DNA of 64,000 nucleotides. It comes from Epiperipatus broadwayi (lineage: Eukaryota; Onychophora; Udeonychophora; Euonychophora; Peripatidae). The stretch covers positions 186,001-250,000 of the forward strand of contig JAQFVV010000564.1 of NCBI GenBank assembly GCA_028023455.1, in the 5' to 3' direction. The position numbers were made by a program, and so were the translations under genes. This document shows positions 35,251 through 47,282 of this stretch, in pieces. The first letter of the stretch is position 1; every line of letters begins with the position of its first letter. The notes under the pieces were generated by a model. The model had not been told where the DNA came from, made no database searches, and worked only from the letters and a program-made list of their open reading frames with translations.

Positions 35251-37519
35251 TAGTATTTTTATCAAATAGCTATTGATTACTCAAGCTTACAATAGGTGTC
35301 TTTGAAATAGAGTAAACAGAGTGTAAATTACTGCTAATAATATACTCTTTAATAACTTTAAGGCTTTACAATATTAATTAAATGTTGATCGCAACTTTAA
35401 CTATTATTAATAATCACTCATAAACAAATAGGGGGAAGGGGAGAGGGCCAATTGAAAATGATTTTACAAACCAACTACTATAAATCTTATAGTCTAATAT
35501 CTTTTAACTTCTTCTGCAGCATTTTTTTTTTTTTAATGAAATTTCTCTAATGTATTTCCAGACATATCCTGCCAATAAAAACATGTAATATTGTATCTTT
35601 CTAGTGTTTTTGATATAATCTGTATAATATAGCAATGATTTGACTTTTCCAGAAATGCAATAATGTTAATAAGTACAGTTATATTAAACAGTCAATATTA
35701 TCATTAATCTAAAATTGAAAGCATCTATTATCTAAATAAAATTATAAAGTATTTTTGCTATATTGTTTTAATTACTGTTATATTTTAATTTTGTGTTTAT
35801 ATAAATATTAGACATTGAATATTTAAAGCATTTATTATGTAGCAATAAATTCAATCTAAGGACTATAAAAAGTAATGTTTATTTACATTTTCAACAGTGT
35901 TTGGGGTTATAGATGTGTGGGTTGGGATATTATTAAAAATTAAAAAATTCACAAATCCATAAAAGCTTTGGAATTAGGATTTTGGATTAATGATAGTCTA
36001 ACTTTAGATAAGAATTTGCAATTAACATTTTTTTTTTTTTAAATATATTGATCTTTTTTTTTTTTTGGGGGGGGGGAGTAATAATTAACCAAAAAAGAAT
36101 GTATTTTATACTTAAATCAGAAATAAATTATACAAATCTTAATATATTTTTACTAAATTTATATAATAAATATACACAAATTTATGAAATTAAAAAAAAC
36201 AATCAATTACCTGTTGTAAATTTCCATATTATAAAATTACTCTTTTTCTCTTATATCTACTAAAGAAATTGTGCATATATATATATGTGCATAATAATGA
36301 AGGAATTTTTTTTTGGGAGGGGGGCATATGAGACATGAATATCAAAACATTGAAATTTATAAATTGTAGGATATGAAAATCTGCATCTTGGTTGCTTCTT
36401 ATTAAGGATAATCATGGGAAGTAGGGATAGTTTTTTTTGTCAACCACATTTTTCTTTTCATAAACATAGTTTTAATATGACTATTATATTAGAAACACAG
36501 TTCTCTGAAACATTCTAAATGTGTGCATCTTATTAAAGCCACAAGAAATCCTATACTAACATTTATAAGAATTATTTTATATAATTCTTTTTTAATCTGC
36601 AAAATTAGAATAATAATATAATACTTTTTAATCTATCCTTTTTAAAGCTTGTTTTGTTTTACCAAATTCATAAAAATAGAAAAAATAGCACACAAATTAT
36701 TGTTCTTCAACACTTTTTCTATGCCATTGTCAAGATATCTACAGTGTATAAAAAATAAAAGCGTTAAACCAATGAAAATATCTTGAGAAGGGTCATATAA
36801 AGTTGATCAAAATTTAGGTAATTTGTGTATTTTTTTTTTTTTTTATGAATGGCAAAATAAAAAACTTATATGTATATAAAGTATTGATTAACAAGTGTTA
36901 TCTTTAAAGAATTGGATTGCATTTGGAAATAAAATTGGATGATTGAAGTTTTGGAATTTTAAATTTTGATTTTTGTATAATTTTACATTTAATTCCAAGA
37001 TTTTTTTTTTATGATCCTAGATACATGGTATGTAGGCTATTATGTATCTAACAAAATTTAAATTAATGGCTATAAAATTTACATCATTTTGTTTGGTTTT
37101 AATACATATCTTTTATGATAAATCTTTATTATTGTTTTTTAATTAATCTAATATTTATTATTACTTTTAATAAGTATTTAAAAATATTTTTATAACAGAT
37201 ATATAATCCATCCATTTTTTCATTTTTTATATTGAACAAAGTCCAGTTACAATGGGAGTGATATTCTATAATCTTCTGTACCAAGTTTTTTTTAAAATAT
37301 ATTAAGGGAAAGTATTACTAACGCACTACATAAAAAATGGATCTAAATAATAAGTTGTATTTTAGACAAAATGAAGTTTTATATATATGCTATTAGATTT
37401 TTATTTTATATAAAATTCTGTTTTACAGAAAAGTAAATGTTTAATTGATAGATATCTTTAGATTTTTAACAAGTACATTCATTTCTTCTTTTTTTCATTT
37501 AGTATGAATAAAACTGTGC
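35251..37519. other. AT-rich non-coding stretch
   Basis: A repeat edge (GATTACTCAAGCTTACAATA) lies at 35275. Poly-T/poly-G tracts occur at 36055-36075 and 36308-36325. No gene. Confidence 0.35.
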
Positions 37520-37850
37520 AAGTGATGTGAAATAAACAATGGTATTTCAACTTTTGGAAAAGAACATAATAGTGCTATTGAAAGGAGGGATGATAGATCA
37601 GCATTATATGTTCATTATTTAAAATCTGGACATAAAATAGATTGTATTAAAAACATAAGACCATTAAATTATATAAAGGAAATGAATAGAAGGAAAATAT
37701 ATGAAACAAATTATATAAAATATAATATAAATACATGTATAAACATTTACAAAAAGTCAATTGATTTAATGAATGATTGGGTAATGGATAAAGAATGGAA
37801 AGTAATATAAGGGGAAATAAATAAAATGATAAAATGTGAATTATAGGAAA
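37520..37850 (+). pseudogene. Possible Penelope-like GIY-YIG C-terminus
   Basis: A stretch reads EHNSAIERRDDRSALYVHYL, then KSGHKIDCIKNIRPLNYIKE, then MNRRKIYETNYIKYN. This fits the part of GIY-YIG endonucleases of Penelope-like elements with the N/D-S-A-x-x-x-H and GH-x-I/F motifs and a following Glu. The upstream GIY-YIG box and the reverse transcriptase are not visible. Family call is tentative. Confidence 0.45.
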
Positions 37851-38139
37851 TGTCAATAGATGTCGCTATATACGTAATATACGTGTTAGTATTAGTACGA
37901 GGTATCATATTGAGAAGGGTAAAAAAATTGAGAATTACCGAAAAAGGCTTTTATATATATAATTTTTCTGTGATGTATTTACAAGTTGTTATTATTATAT
38001 AATAAAGATTTATATTATATTTCATTGATATATGTATGAAAACTTTCTGGTTTATAATTGTGTTATTATCTAATATATACCCATTTACATTTGTAATTAT
38101 ATGATGGACTATTTCCATTATCTACTTTAATTAATAAAT
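37851..38139. other. Non-coding tail after the GIY-YIG remnant
   Basis: At 37909-37943 a decayed hammerhead-like string (TTGAGAAGGGT, spacer, ACCGAAA) is visible. Otherwise AT-rich. Confidence 0.25.
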
Positions 38140-38590
38140 GTTTTTAGAAAAATTCAAACTTTATTTGTACTTTTCTAAGTGTATCCAACTATTGGTCTGA
38201 CCAGCAACACTACTATCAGAATAGATTTGTGAATATTGAATTTAAGATGATCTTTTTAATTAATATGATTTTTTAATTAATTAGGCCTTTAATAGAATAA
38301 CCTAGTTAGTTAGAGAATCATCTTTAATTCAGTGTTCACAATTCTAGTCACTAGCTCAATTTTCATGCCAGTACTGTCACTGGTCAAGCCAGTAACATAT
38401 GAAGAAGAGAGAAGAGTAATTACCCCTTGAAATGTTGTGTTATCTATTAACAGATGAATGTATTTGGAAAAATATAAAGTTTAAATTTTTTTAAAACCAT
38501 TAACAATTAAACTAGATGATACAATATATATAATTGCACATGAAGTGCCGTCATCGCAAACTTTCATGTAAATATTCATACATGTGCATG
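38140..38590 (+). repeat. SINE family S1 copy
   Basis: The body at about 38300-38585 aligns with 62836-63120. A head with a CTAGTTAGTTAGAGAATCAT A-box-like part is followed by CTCAATTTTCATGCCAG (B-box-like region), ACAGATGAATGTAT, and a terminal AAGTGCCGTCATCGCAAACTTT. The upstream TGTTTTTAGAAAAATTCAAA block is shared with 18426. Non-coding. Confidence 0.55.
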
Positions 38591-39194
38591 CAATAAAAGA
38601 AATAAGCTGTAGACATTCTTAAAATTAAATCTCTGGAGTTGGCCATATATATTGACATTTACAGTAATGGTGGTGCTTTTAAATTATTTTGATGAAAATC
38701 ATATATTTCTTTTAGATCATTCTAAGGAGGAAATTTGAATAGTATTTATATCAACAGAATGCTAAAAAAAATTACTGATAGTCTGAAAAGTAAATCTCCA
38801 GTTTTAAATTACAGCGTATATTCCTTTATTTGAAAATTAATTTATGAAATAACTTTTATTGCTTTGTCACTTGAAGAATTTAATAAGATATGATCTTTGA
38901 AATAATTTTCAGTAAAATTTTCAATCTTGAGAATACTAGTATAGACATTTCTAATAATGCCAATCAAAATTCTCTACCAAATAAAAAACAAATAAATAAG
39001 TGTTTAAAAATGCAAGAATCTTTGAAGATGACAAATCTCTTAATAGTAATGTCTGGCAAACACTTAAAAGAAAAGTTATTGAGAATTTAATTCACTTCAA
39101 TCTCTAAGAGGTGATAAATATTAGCACTGAATGATTTATTTTTTATAAATATGTAAACTTGTAATCTCTACTTGCTTTCACACCATTTCTCCAT
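38591..39194. other. AT-rich non-coding stretch
   Basis: A 66-codon frame at 38890-39090 has no recognised domain. Confidence 0.35.
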
Positions 39195-39305
39195 GATTTT
39201 CTGTAGTGGTAGAGTGGCAACTCTGAAGTTCAAAGTTCATAGATTGCAGCTGCTGTGGCTATCATAGTGCTTGAAATTCTTGATGAACATTAAAGAAAAA
39301 ACTGA
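39195..39305 (+). repeat. SINE head fragment
   Basis: TAGTGGTAGAGTGGCAACTC at about 39206 is A-box-like, and GTTCAAAGTTCATAGATTGC follows as a B-box-like part. It resembles a degraded tRNA-derived head. No tRNA cloverleaf is supported. Confidence 0.4.
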
Positions 39306-39489
39306 TTATTTTTATCCTGCATGGTTTAATGCAGTGATAGATTGATGGCATGCAGGTTCTTGAATTATGTCTCCAACTTTGCCACTTTCTTTGCTCATTT
39401 CTTATGAACTCCCACCCAAGCAATAAATCTTTGGATTATTAATTTTATAACTAAAAGAGAAATAAATTTAAGTTATTTTTCTCAAACTG

Positions 39490-39570
39490 AGTAATCCAGT
39501 GACAGCTGCTTTACAAACAGTTGTCCCGGGTTAGCGGGTTCGCTTCCCGTCTGATGCTATGACACATGAG
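39490..39570 (+). repeat. SINE fragment, Ser/Leu-like family
   Basis: GGGTTAGCGGGTTCGCTTCCCG, then ATGCTATGACAC and an A-rich tail. This is the same 3' end as the SINE at 27928-28031, here with a better B box and a damaged A-box half. Confidence 0.6.
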
Positions 39571-42419
39571 AAAAATAAATCTTTAATTTTATAAAAACTG
39601 ATTTTTTTTTCTTGATGCAGTCATTTAATTCATCTATATAATTTTTTTTTTGTTTGTCTTCAAATAGGTTTGTGACTCTATTGAATAATTTGTTTGCCAA
39701 TTAAAGATTATCAAACAGTTAAAAGTACAAATTTTAAATAAAAAATTTGCTATATGTCCAAGAACAGAAATTTGATCATTGCAGAGTGAATTATTTATAT
39801 TCCAGTGAAATTCTAAATTTGCATTATCACAGAAGTCTTAAAGAGCATTGCAATTATATTTGGACTTAAGCAGGCTGCAATAAACAGTCTAACTAAAAGT
39901 AGCAGTTTTGAATTTCACCTAATATTTTTTCTGTTATTGATTATTTTCTACATTAGCTCATGATAGATTTCCAGTCTTATTTTTTGTAACTTATTTTCTA
40001 TTGAATTATTAACAAACAGTATAAAGAAATCTGTAAAAAAAAAGCCAACAAAGTGATAGATTCAGTACTATTTTATTAAACCCTTCAATTATGCTACTGT
40101 ATCCATAGATTTGTCATTAATTATCTTTATGGTTTATGTTTTACCACAACTACATAAATCAGAGTCTGTTAAATTCTATTTATGAAGCAGTACAAACTAT
40201 ATATTTGTTGATAAGGATCCAGTAATATCTAGGAAGATCAAAATTAGATGATTTTATTGTTGGATGTAGAAAAAGAAATATATTTTAAACATCACAAAAA
40301 GTTTACTTTAACACTGTTAATTATTTGATTGTTTGAAAGCGTTCTTGGTTGGGTCAGATAGATCTATTTTATAACATTGTATATATTCTTATAGTTTTTA
40401 GTCATAAGAAGAAAACCAGGAGGATATATTAAGTGCTATAATTATATCCATATAGCTTAATGTCTTGTGATGCGTAACCACTCTCATAAGTATATCTCAA
40501 ATACTATTAAACTTCTCTCAGACACAAGTATAGATGATAAACATTGGTGGGTAACTCAGTAAATTGATCTCATTTCTTAATTTTTAGCCAGGTAGGCATT
40601 GAAGATAACATAAATAAAAACACAAAAATCCTTATTTGCTCTTGCAACTATTTTGGCTATATTCTGTAGAATCACTAAACATATATATATTGTTCAGTTG
40701 TGCAATTACTAATCTCAAAGTACTATATAGACTAATAAGATTATAAATATTTTAAAAATATTTGAAATATATCCCTCCTATTGCCAGATATAAATGCCTA
40801 ATTTTTTTTTTTGAGAGTTTGAGAAATTGAAGTTTACATTCGAAAAAGTTTTAATGTATATAAATTTTATTATTTATTCTTTTGATTTGTTAATGATTCA
40901 CTTAATTAAAATATCTGTAAAATAATATCATGGATTAAATCAGTATAATGCACTTTGTTTTTACATAAGATACACATGAATTAACATTTTAAAATGTTAT
41001 ACTTTTTTTTTTATAGTCACTAGGGAGCTTATCTGTTAAAGTAGTCTTATTATTGATAGATGTGTAAACAGACACATAGTCAAAGTTCTTATAACAATAT
41101 AAAATAGTTAAATAAAAAAAAATTGCTAATATTTTTCAGATGGTCATATGTTTAAAGTTATTGTATCTGGATTCAGTCTCAATTTATATGGTTAATGAAA
41201 GGTTTATAGTTTTTTTCTCTCTCTAATGTTGTGTTTTTTTTATATTTTTAGGCTTAGTTGGGCAAGGATTGGTTTGAATTTTAATGAATTTCATTGGTAA
41301 TTTTCTGAGTTAATGAATGGATCTTGAATTTCTTAACAAACATGAAGACATATTCTTTGCTATGATGTTTTTTATGTCCAAATACATCTAAATTTTAGGA
41401 TTGATCAAACCTACAGTAATAATTAAGCAGTGTTGAATATTGCATCTGTCTAAGCCTTAGGCATTTGAAACATTGTAGGTCACATTCAAGATTGATAATT
41501 GTAATAGGCATTAAATTATAAATTACCTATACATTAGTTTTTTTTTAAAAAAGAATATCCTTTCTCAGTTGCATGAGATCTTTAGAGTTGGAAGATTAAA
41601 AGAATTAAGCATTATCTTTTTCTTCACGTTAATTACCATTGCCAACATCATAATTTTCTGTAGTAATGTTTGTTTTTGGCAAATTTAAGAAGATTGATCC
41701 TTCCATGAATGATAAAATTTGTCTTCGTGGATACATATTTTGCTGTTGGCATTTTTTGAGTGAAATCTTTTGGGTTTGTAATCTTTAAAATCTTTTAGTA
41801 TTTTTGTTTTATATTGAACTGTCTTGAATAATCATAAAGTGTAAGATGTTTAGTTTTGATCGTATATTAATGACTTAAGATTGTTTAATTTATGAGAGCC
41901 AACTATGGTCTAGAAAGAATAAGGCCTTTAACTTTGAAATATTTTATTTCAAATTGCTTAAAAAATGTCATTCCTATTTTTGTGCATATGTTTGCTTCTG
42001 ATGTAGGCAGTTCATTTTTAATTGTGGTATCTAAATTTAACTTGTGGCACATTCACAATACATTAAATTAAACAACTTAATTACATAGCAGGCATTATCA
42101 AAACTATCAACCAGAATTGGGGTTTTATTAGAACTCGTACCGCATTATAACCTTTTTTTAAAAGATAATTTTATTGAGCTTTCATAATTTCTGTTTCTCA
42201 CTTTGCAAGGATTTTTAAAGTGATAGAGAAAGAAAATTTCACTGATATCAAAATTATTGAGATTTGTATTTTACAAAGAAGTGTCTAGGTAGAATAAGCT
42301 ATTAAGTAGCATTTTTAGACTTTTATTATAATTTTAAATGATATTTAATTTTCTTTTACTTAATATAATTATTATAAAGTCATTATAATCAAGTGATACA
42401 AAAAGTTAATGATTAATAT
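39571..42419. other. AT-rich non-coding stretch
   Basis: Almost 3 kb without a gene, long open frame or repeat I can support. Confidence 0.35.
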
Positions 42420-42429
42420 TCAAGAATTT

Positions 42430-43470
42430 TATATTGCACTAAGCATGCTTTTGGCGGATCTCTGTTAGAATCATGCTATTTTGTTTAACAGTTGAAAATT
42501 ATGCCTATATATGGTATAATTTATTATGTAAATGAGGCATTTAAATATTCCATTTTTTCGATAATGGAATGCATGAATCCTTTCTATTGATTGCATTTGA
42601 ATCCTTTGCAATTGTCTATGCCTCCTTATATTTTCATTTTCTATCATCTCTTTGCACAAACTGTCCTTCCATTAGTGGGGCTGAAAGTATGACCCATAGC
42701 AAGTTCATGGGCAAGGAAAATCAAATTTATTCGTTAGTTATTTGGTTCTGTTGTATAAGTATGTCTGCTGGGCGATCCTTGTAGATCTATTCACCCACAA
42801 TTCCCTGTAATATGTATAACTGCGTAGTGGTGCACTGCATAAAAACACTTGAGGTTTGTGCTGATGTTTTGTCTTTTAAATTATTTAACAGGTCATTTAG
42901 TGATAGAGGCGATCTAAAGCTGACCTTATAAGTGTCAGCACACATATTTTTTAGTTGTTTTTTTTGTTGCTACACCTTTGGCACATTGTGTAATTTTGTT
43001 TTTTATTTAAATTAGTGTAGAATTTGTCTATTGTTCTCATTAGCATATTTCAATTTTATCCAAGATTTTTGAAACATTGATATAAGCATCAATGTTATTT
43101 TTTCTATCAGCCTCATATTTGCATAACTTCATGTGTCTGTATAAGAAACATTTCAAACCTCCTAGTTTGTGTTCTAAAGGGATTCTTGATTTGGGGTGAG
43201 TAGATCCTCTTATTTAAATAGATTTTAAATTCATTTTGGAATCAAGCTTTAGATTGTTTTTTTAGATGTATAGATCCAGAAAATTAATATATGAGTTTTT
43301 ATCTTCCATTTCTATGGTTCATTGTAGAGGTGATGTGTTTTCAAGATCCAGGCATATATTATTAATCTGTGTTTCAGATGCAAATAGAAAAATATCATCA
43401 ACATATCTAATTCTGCAAATTATTCTTTTTAGTGGAAGCCTTATAGGCTAGCAACACTATTTTATAAAAT
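42430..43470 (-). pseudogene. Penelope-like RT/endonuclease remnant, left copy
   Basis: On the minus strand, RLPLKRIICRIRYVDDIFLF carries an intact YVDD reverse-transcriptase box (43394-43405), followed by ASETQINNICLDLEN and INFLDLYI. After breaks comes the linker region, and near 42660-42530 CKEMIENENI and FHYRKNGIFKCL of the endonuclease end. Intact relatives couple a telomerase-like reverse transcriptase to a GIY-YIG endonuclease. Many stops and shifts make this copy non-functional. Confidence 0.7.
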
Positions 43471-43544
43471 TTTGCGTTGGCTGGTACTACTATTTTAATG
43501 TAAACCAATTGTAATACTTCATCAGCCAATGTGAAATTTTATAA

Positions 43545-44690
43545 AATGGAGTGCATAAAGCCTATGGGGTTTCCACTAAGTGAAATAATTTGCAGTATTA
43601 TGCTCTCAACATTTGAGAATACTATCATTCCTAAATATTTAGATCTTTTGTCTAATAAGATTTACATGAGATATATTAAAGACATTTTTATATGCACATC
43701 TGAAGCTTAGATTAATAATATATGCTTGGATCTTGAAAACCCATCACTTCTACAATGACCACAGAAATGGAAGATAAAAAATCATGGTATTAATTTTCTG
43801 GACCTATACATCCAAAAAACAATCAAAAGCTTGTTTTCAAAATGAATTTAAAACCCATTCAAATAAGAGGAGGAGCTAGCTATTCACCCCAAAACAATAA
43901 TCCCTTTAGGAAACAAACTAGCAGGTTTGAAATGTTTTTATATGGAAACATGAAGTTATGCAAGTATGAGACTGATAGGCAGGATAACATCAATGCTTAT
44001 ATCAATGATCTTACAAATCTTGAATGTAATCAAAATGTGTTAAGTAGTACTGTCAGCAAATTCTACACTAATTTAAATAAAAACAAAATTAAAAATAATG
44101 TGCCAAAGACATGGTTAAGCCTTCCATATGTCCCTGAAATAGCAAAAAAAAAAACAACAACAACTAAGGAATATATATACTGACACTTACCTCCATCACT
44201 AACAACTTGTTAAATAATTCAAAAGACAAAATACCAGTGGAGCATGCCCCCCAAGTGGTTTACAAAATTACATGCATTGTCCCATTATGTAATTCTATGT
44301 ATTATGTGGAATCACAGGCAAATAGATCTATGGAGGTCACCCAATATACATATGTATATAACAGCAAAACAAAATAAATATAATTTGATTTTCCTGATCC
44401 ATGAGCTTGCTACAAGTCATACTTTTAGTGCCACTAATGTGATGACAGTTTATGGCAAAAAAGATGATAGAAAATGAAAATACAAAGAAGTATGGGTAAT
44501 TGCAATTAATAAAAGGATTTATGCATTCCATTACTGAAAAAGTAGAATATTTAAATGCCTTATTTACATAATAAATTATGTCCATATATATGCATAATTT
44601 TCAACTACTAAACAAAATAGCACTGATTCTGGCACCAATTGACTGAAAGCATGTTTAATGCAATATTTCTTGAATATTAACTATTACCTT
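43545..44690 (+). pseudogene. Penelope-like RT/endonuclease remnant, right copy
   Basis: The plus strand reads a GFPLSGNNL-type motif, then RYIKDIFICTSEA where the left copy has RYVDDIFLFASET, so the catalytic Asp pair is ruined. INFLDLYIQK follows, then a 113-codon open stretch (43842-44183) ending TWLSLPYVPEIAKKK, the linker before the endonuclease. VVYKITCIVP and YYVESQANRS at about 44260-44330 look like a worn GIY-YIG core. FHY-type text at 44530 closes it. Family call rests on motif order. Confidence 0.7.
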
Positions 44691-44712
44691 TTTTCAATAC
44701 TCAATTATAATG

Positions 44713-44914
44713 AACAGTGAGGATTGCCAATTCCTCTACAAGCTTTATGATAAATGCTTAGCCAGAGCCAGCACTTAAAATATCTCTGTCAGGAACCCCT
44801 CCCCAAACCCCTGACCATGGTTTCATGCTTTGGCCTGACAGAGATATTTTAAGTGCTGGCTCTGGCTAAGCATTTATCATAAAGCTTGTAGAGGAATTGG
44901 CAATCCTCACTGTT
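44713..44914. repeat. Perfect hairpin, 81-bp arms
   Basis: The left arm (44713-44793) and right arm (44834-44914) are exact reverse complements across all 81 positions by eye; loop 40 bp (44794-44833). Ends are AACAGTGAGG...CCTCACTGTT. It sits just beyond the right end of the Penelope-like pair. CAGTG...CACTG ends are hAT-like, but I see no clean 8-bp target duplication. It is probably a young fold-back or MITE insertion. Confidence 0.9.
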
Positions 44915-44929
44915 TATAACTTACAAGCT

Positions 44930-45094
44930 TAAGAGATAGGGTCATGTGATCTATGAATTGATCTATGACTTTTATTTTGTCAATTATAATGAGTTTATAA
45001 ATAATTAGATTTTATTACACTGAACTTAAAAACTATACATGGATAATTTAAAGCTGAAAGGGTTGCTTAAAGTTGATATTTAAAATTGTTATTC
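44930..45094. other. Non-coding spacer
   Basis: Nothing recognised. Confidence 0.3.
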
Positions 45095-45780
45095 ATTAGT
45101 AGGAAATTGAACTCAGATTCTCAAGTGCATTACAGCCATCAATCTTATACAACCGATGCAAATGATCACATACATGTGAAAAAGATAAATGATTTCCAAT
45201 AAACATTTCATGCTAGAACAGCACTCATCAGTTGGCCCAGATCATTAGCATCTCCCATATATATATATATATAAAATCAGTGCTCAGTTTATATTAGGAT
45301 AATAACTCTTCAAACTTTAATAGACAGGCATCAATCTTCTCCATCCTCCAACTCTTCAGCCATCCATATCATTGAAAATCTGATGGTGGAACATTCAAAG
45401 CCCTGTTGATGCCAATGTTATTGTCATATCCATGTTGACTTTACGTCACTCTGACTCCTCACATATAAGCTCTTAATACGTCTATTTAAATACACAGGGA
45501 AGGGAAGAATACAGACTGAATATATAATATTTAAATACAAATATATTAAACCTGATGTAATTAGAAGGGATTTGAACTCAGACTTTCAAGCTCACTATCT
45601 TATAGAACCTATACACATAAACATACACGTGAAAAAAATAAATGATCAATATATGTATTTTATGCTGAACCAGCACTCATCAGTTAATCCAGATCATTAT
45701 CTCCCCCACATGTATATAACTAGTGCTATTCATGTAAATTTTATATTAATCATCAGGGAGTTTACATTAATGCTAGGGCT
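45095..45780 (-). repeat. Family B, two tandem copies
   Basis: Minus-strand copies whose CTGATGA boxes (plus-strand TCATCAG at 45225-45231 and 45677-45683) are exactly 452 bp apart. The first is complete, out to the GTAAAGTCAACATGG start near 45430. The second is cut after the ribozyme-like core. The 70-codon frame at 45572-45784 is incidental. Confidence 0.75.
45190..45265 (-). ncRNA. Hammerhead-like core (family B)
   Basis: On the minus strand CTGATGA is followed by GTGCTG-TTC-TAGCAT (five or six pairs with a G/T at the base) and GAAA. The downstream ATTTATC would give the stem III return and cleavage C, but pairing with ATGTTT is poor. Core present, fold incomplete. Confidence 0.4.
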
Positions 45781-46374
45781 TTGAGAGAAATGATTTTAAT
45801 GTTTATCTTTGTTTAACTAGCTTAGTTTTGGTTACAAAAATTAATTAATGTTGGTTTACTTGTAGTAATTAAGGCAAGTAGTATATCAATCAATTAGAAT
45901 TGAATCATTTTTATTCAATACAGGTTTTCTGTTTATTCTTTCACAGTTTTTATAAATAGAATTAATTGTTATTCATATTTATCTTTTATTTCATTATTCT
46001 ACATGTTGCATTTACATCACATTAGTATTCTACTTTACATGTTAGATAAATTAATTTCCAGAATTAATCCAAATGCTTTGTATATCAGTTATAATAAATA
46101 ATTTGGTGGTGTTGTATTAAGTAATGTATCATGTTAGATTTTATTTTGGAACAGAAATAAAAATTATTATTCAAACCTTCAATTATCATAGCAATCCTTA
46201 TTGCACAACCAGAAATCGTATAAATTTGAGAAGAAATGCATCTTATTATCGGAATTCACAACCAAAGTTAAGCTTAAATTATTTTTGATGCTTTCAGTTT
46301 TTTTTTTTTTTAATATATAGCTTTTCGTAACGAGAAATTGGTCAAATTCTAATCACTCTGCAATTGAGAAACCT
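45781..46374. other. AT-rich non-coding stretch
   Basis: No gene or repeat supported. Confidence 0.35.
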
Positions 46375-46530
46375 AGGAAACCTCTTCTTTATGGGGGCTG
46401 TTCCTCCTCGTCTGTCCTGGGTCCTCAGTTCTACCTCAGCCGTTGGCGTCCTTATCATCTGAGTATTTTATGACACTCTTAATTCAATTCCCTCCAGTCT
46501 TCGGCTAAGGGCCTCATCTAAATGTTTTTT
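46375..46530. other. GC-richer patch of unknown origin
   Basis: About 150 bp with clearly higher GC than its surroundings (for example TCGTCTGTCCTGGGTCCTCA, CAGCCGTTGGCGTCC). No frame or repeat family recognised in the window. It may be a fragment of an unrelated element. Confidence 0.4.
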
Positions 46531-47274
46531 TATTTTGCAGTAATTGTTTTATCTCTCCTTTTTTTTTTTTTTTATCAATGACAAAAACATTCTATTTTGA
46601 AAATTGGGGCTCTTTTATTTCTAGTTGTCTATCATTTTTATTGATGACTTTGGTTGTTAAGCAATACATTAGTATTTTTATCAGATTGCCTATTCACAAC
46701 TTGAGTTTAAAAGAAATTGTTAGTAATATCCCTATTACTATTTTTTTGTAATCTGTATTTTGCCATCAGCTTTAATGTAGTTTTTTAGGAAAAGTTTTCA
46801 CTTATAATATATGTAGTGATAGTTTTAAGAATTAAAGATTCCTAGATTCAGTTCTGAGTTGTGTATATATATAAAAGATGTCTCTATTTTGCTCAATGGT
46901 GCCATTTCAGCGCATGAACATAAAATAGCAGACATTAAGTATAATATATATATGATATTAGAATACATTAGATTAATCAATGTTCAGATTGTATTTTGAT
47001 CTTTCTTAGTTTCTTTAAAATCAAATTCTTTATTTGTAATATATTCATTTTCTTGAGATAAAGATGGTAACTCATCATTGTTGGTTTTTTATTTTATTTA
47101 GCAGCCACTCGTAAATGAATATGGTCATTTTGACTACAGAAAAAAAAAATTGGTGATGTGTTTAGCAATGATTATATAGACTAATATATGAGCCATAAAT
47201 ACATCCACATATATACATCCCAGGCTGATTCTTCAGTTTTTTGATATTTTGTAAAGCTGTCTTTACATTTGCCT
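46531..47274. other. AT-rich non-coding stretch
   Basis: A tRNA-head-like string (TGTAGTGATAGTTTTAAGAATTAAAG) near 46815 may be a SINE scrap. Otherwise nothing. Confidence 0.3.
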
Positions 47275-47282
47275 AAGTATAA

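Larger units (their letters stand above)
42420..44700. mobile_element. Penelope-like elements, two copies head to head
   Basis: A palindrome of about 2.3 kb centred near 43500. The left half (minus strand) and right half (plus strand) are diverged copies of the same element 3' region, with their upstream ends facing. The centre has TTTTATAAAATTTTGCG / CAATGTGAAATTTTATAAAA as an inverted pair. Joined or inverted partial copies are a known habit of Penelope-like elements. The coding parts are listed separately. Confidence 0.7.

Noticed and set aside
39200-39260. Functional tRNA gene
   Set aside because: A- and B-box-like strings are present, but no acceptor or anticodon stem pairs. The same holds at 13000, 27930, 55120 and 62840, so SINE heads are the better call.
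44707-44920. 8-bp hAT-type target duplication around the 81-bp hairpin
   Set aside because: ATAATGAA on the left and TTTATAAC on the right do not match, although the CAGTG...CACTG ends look hAT-like.
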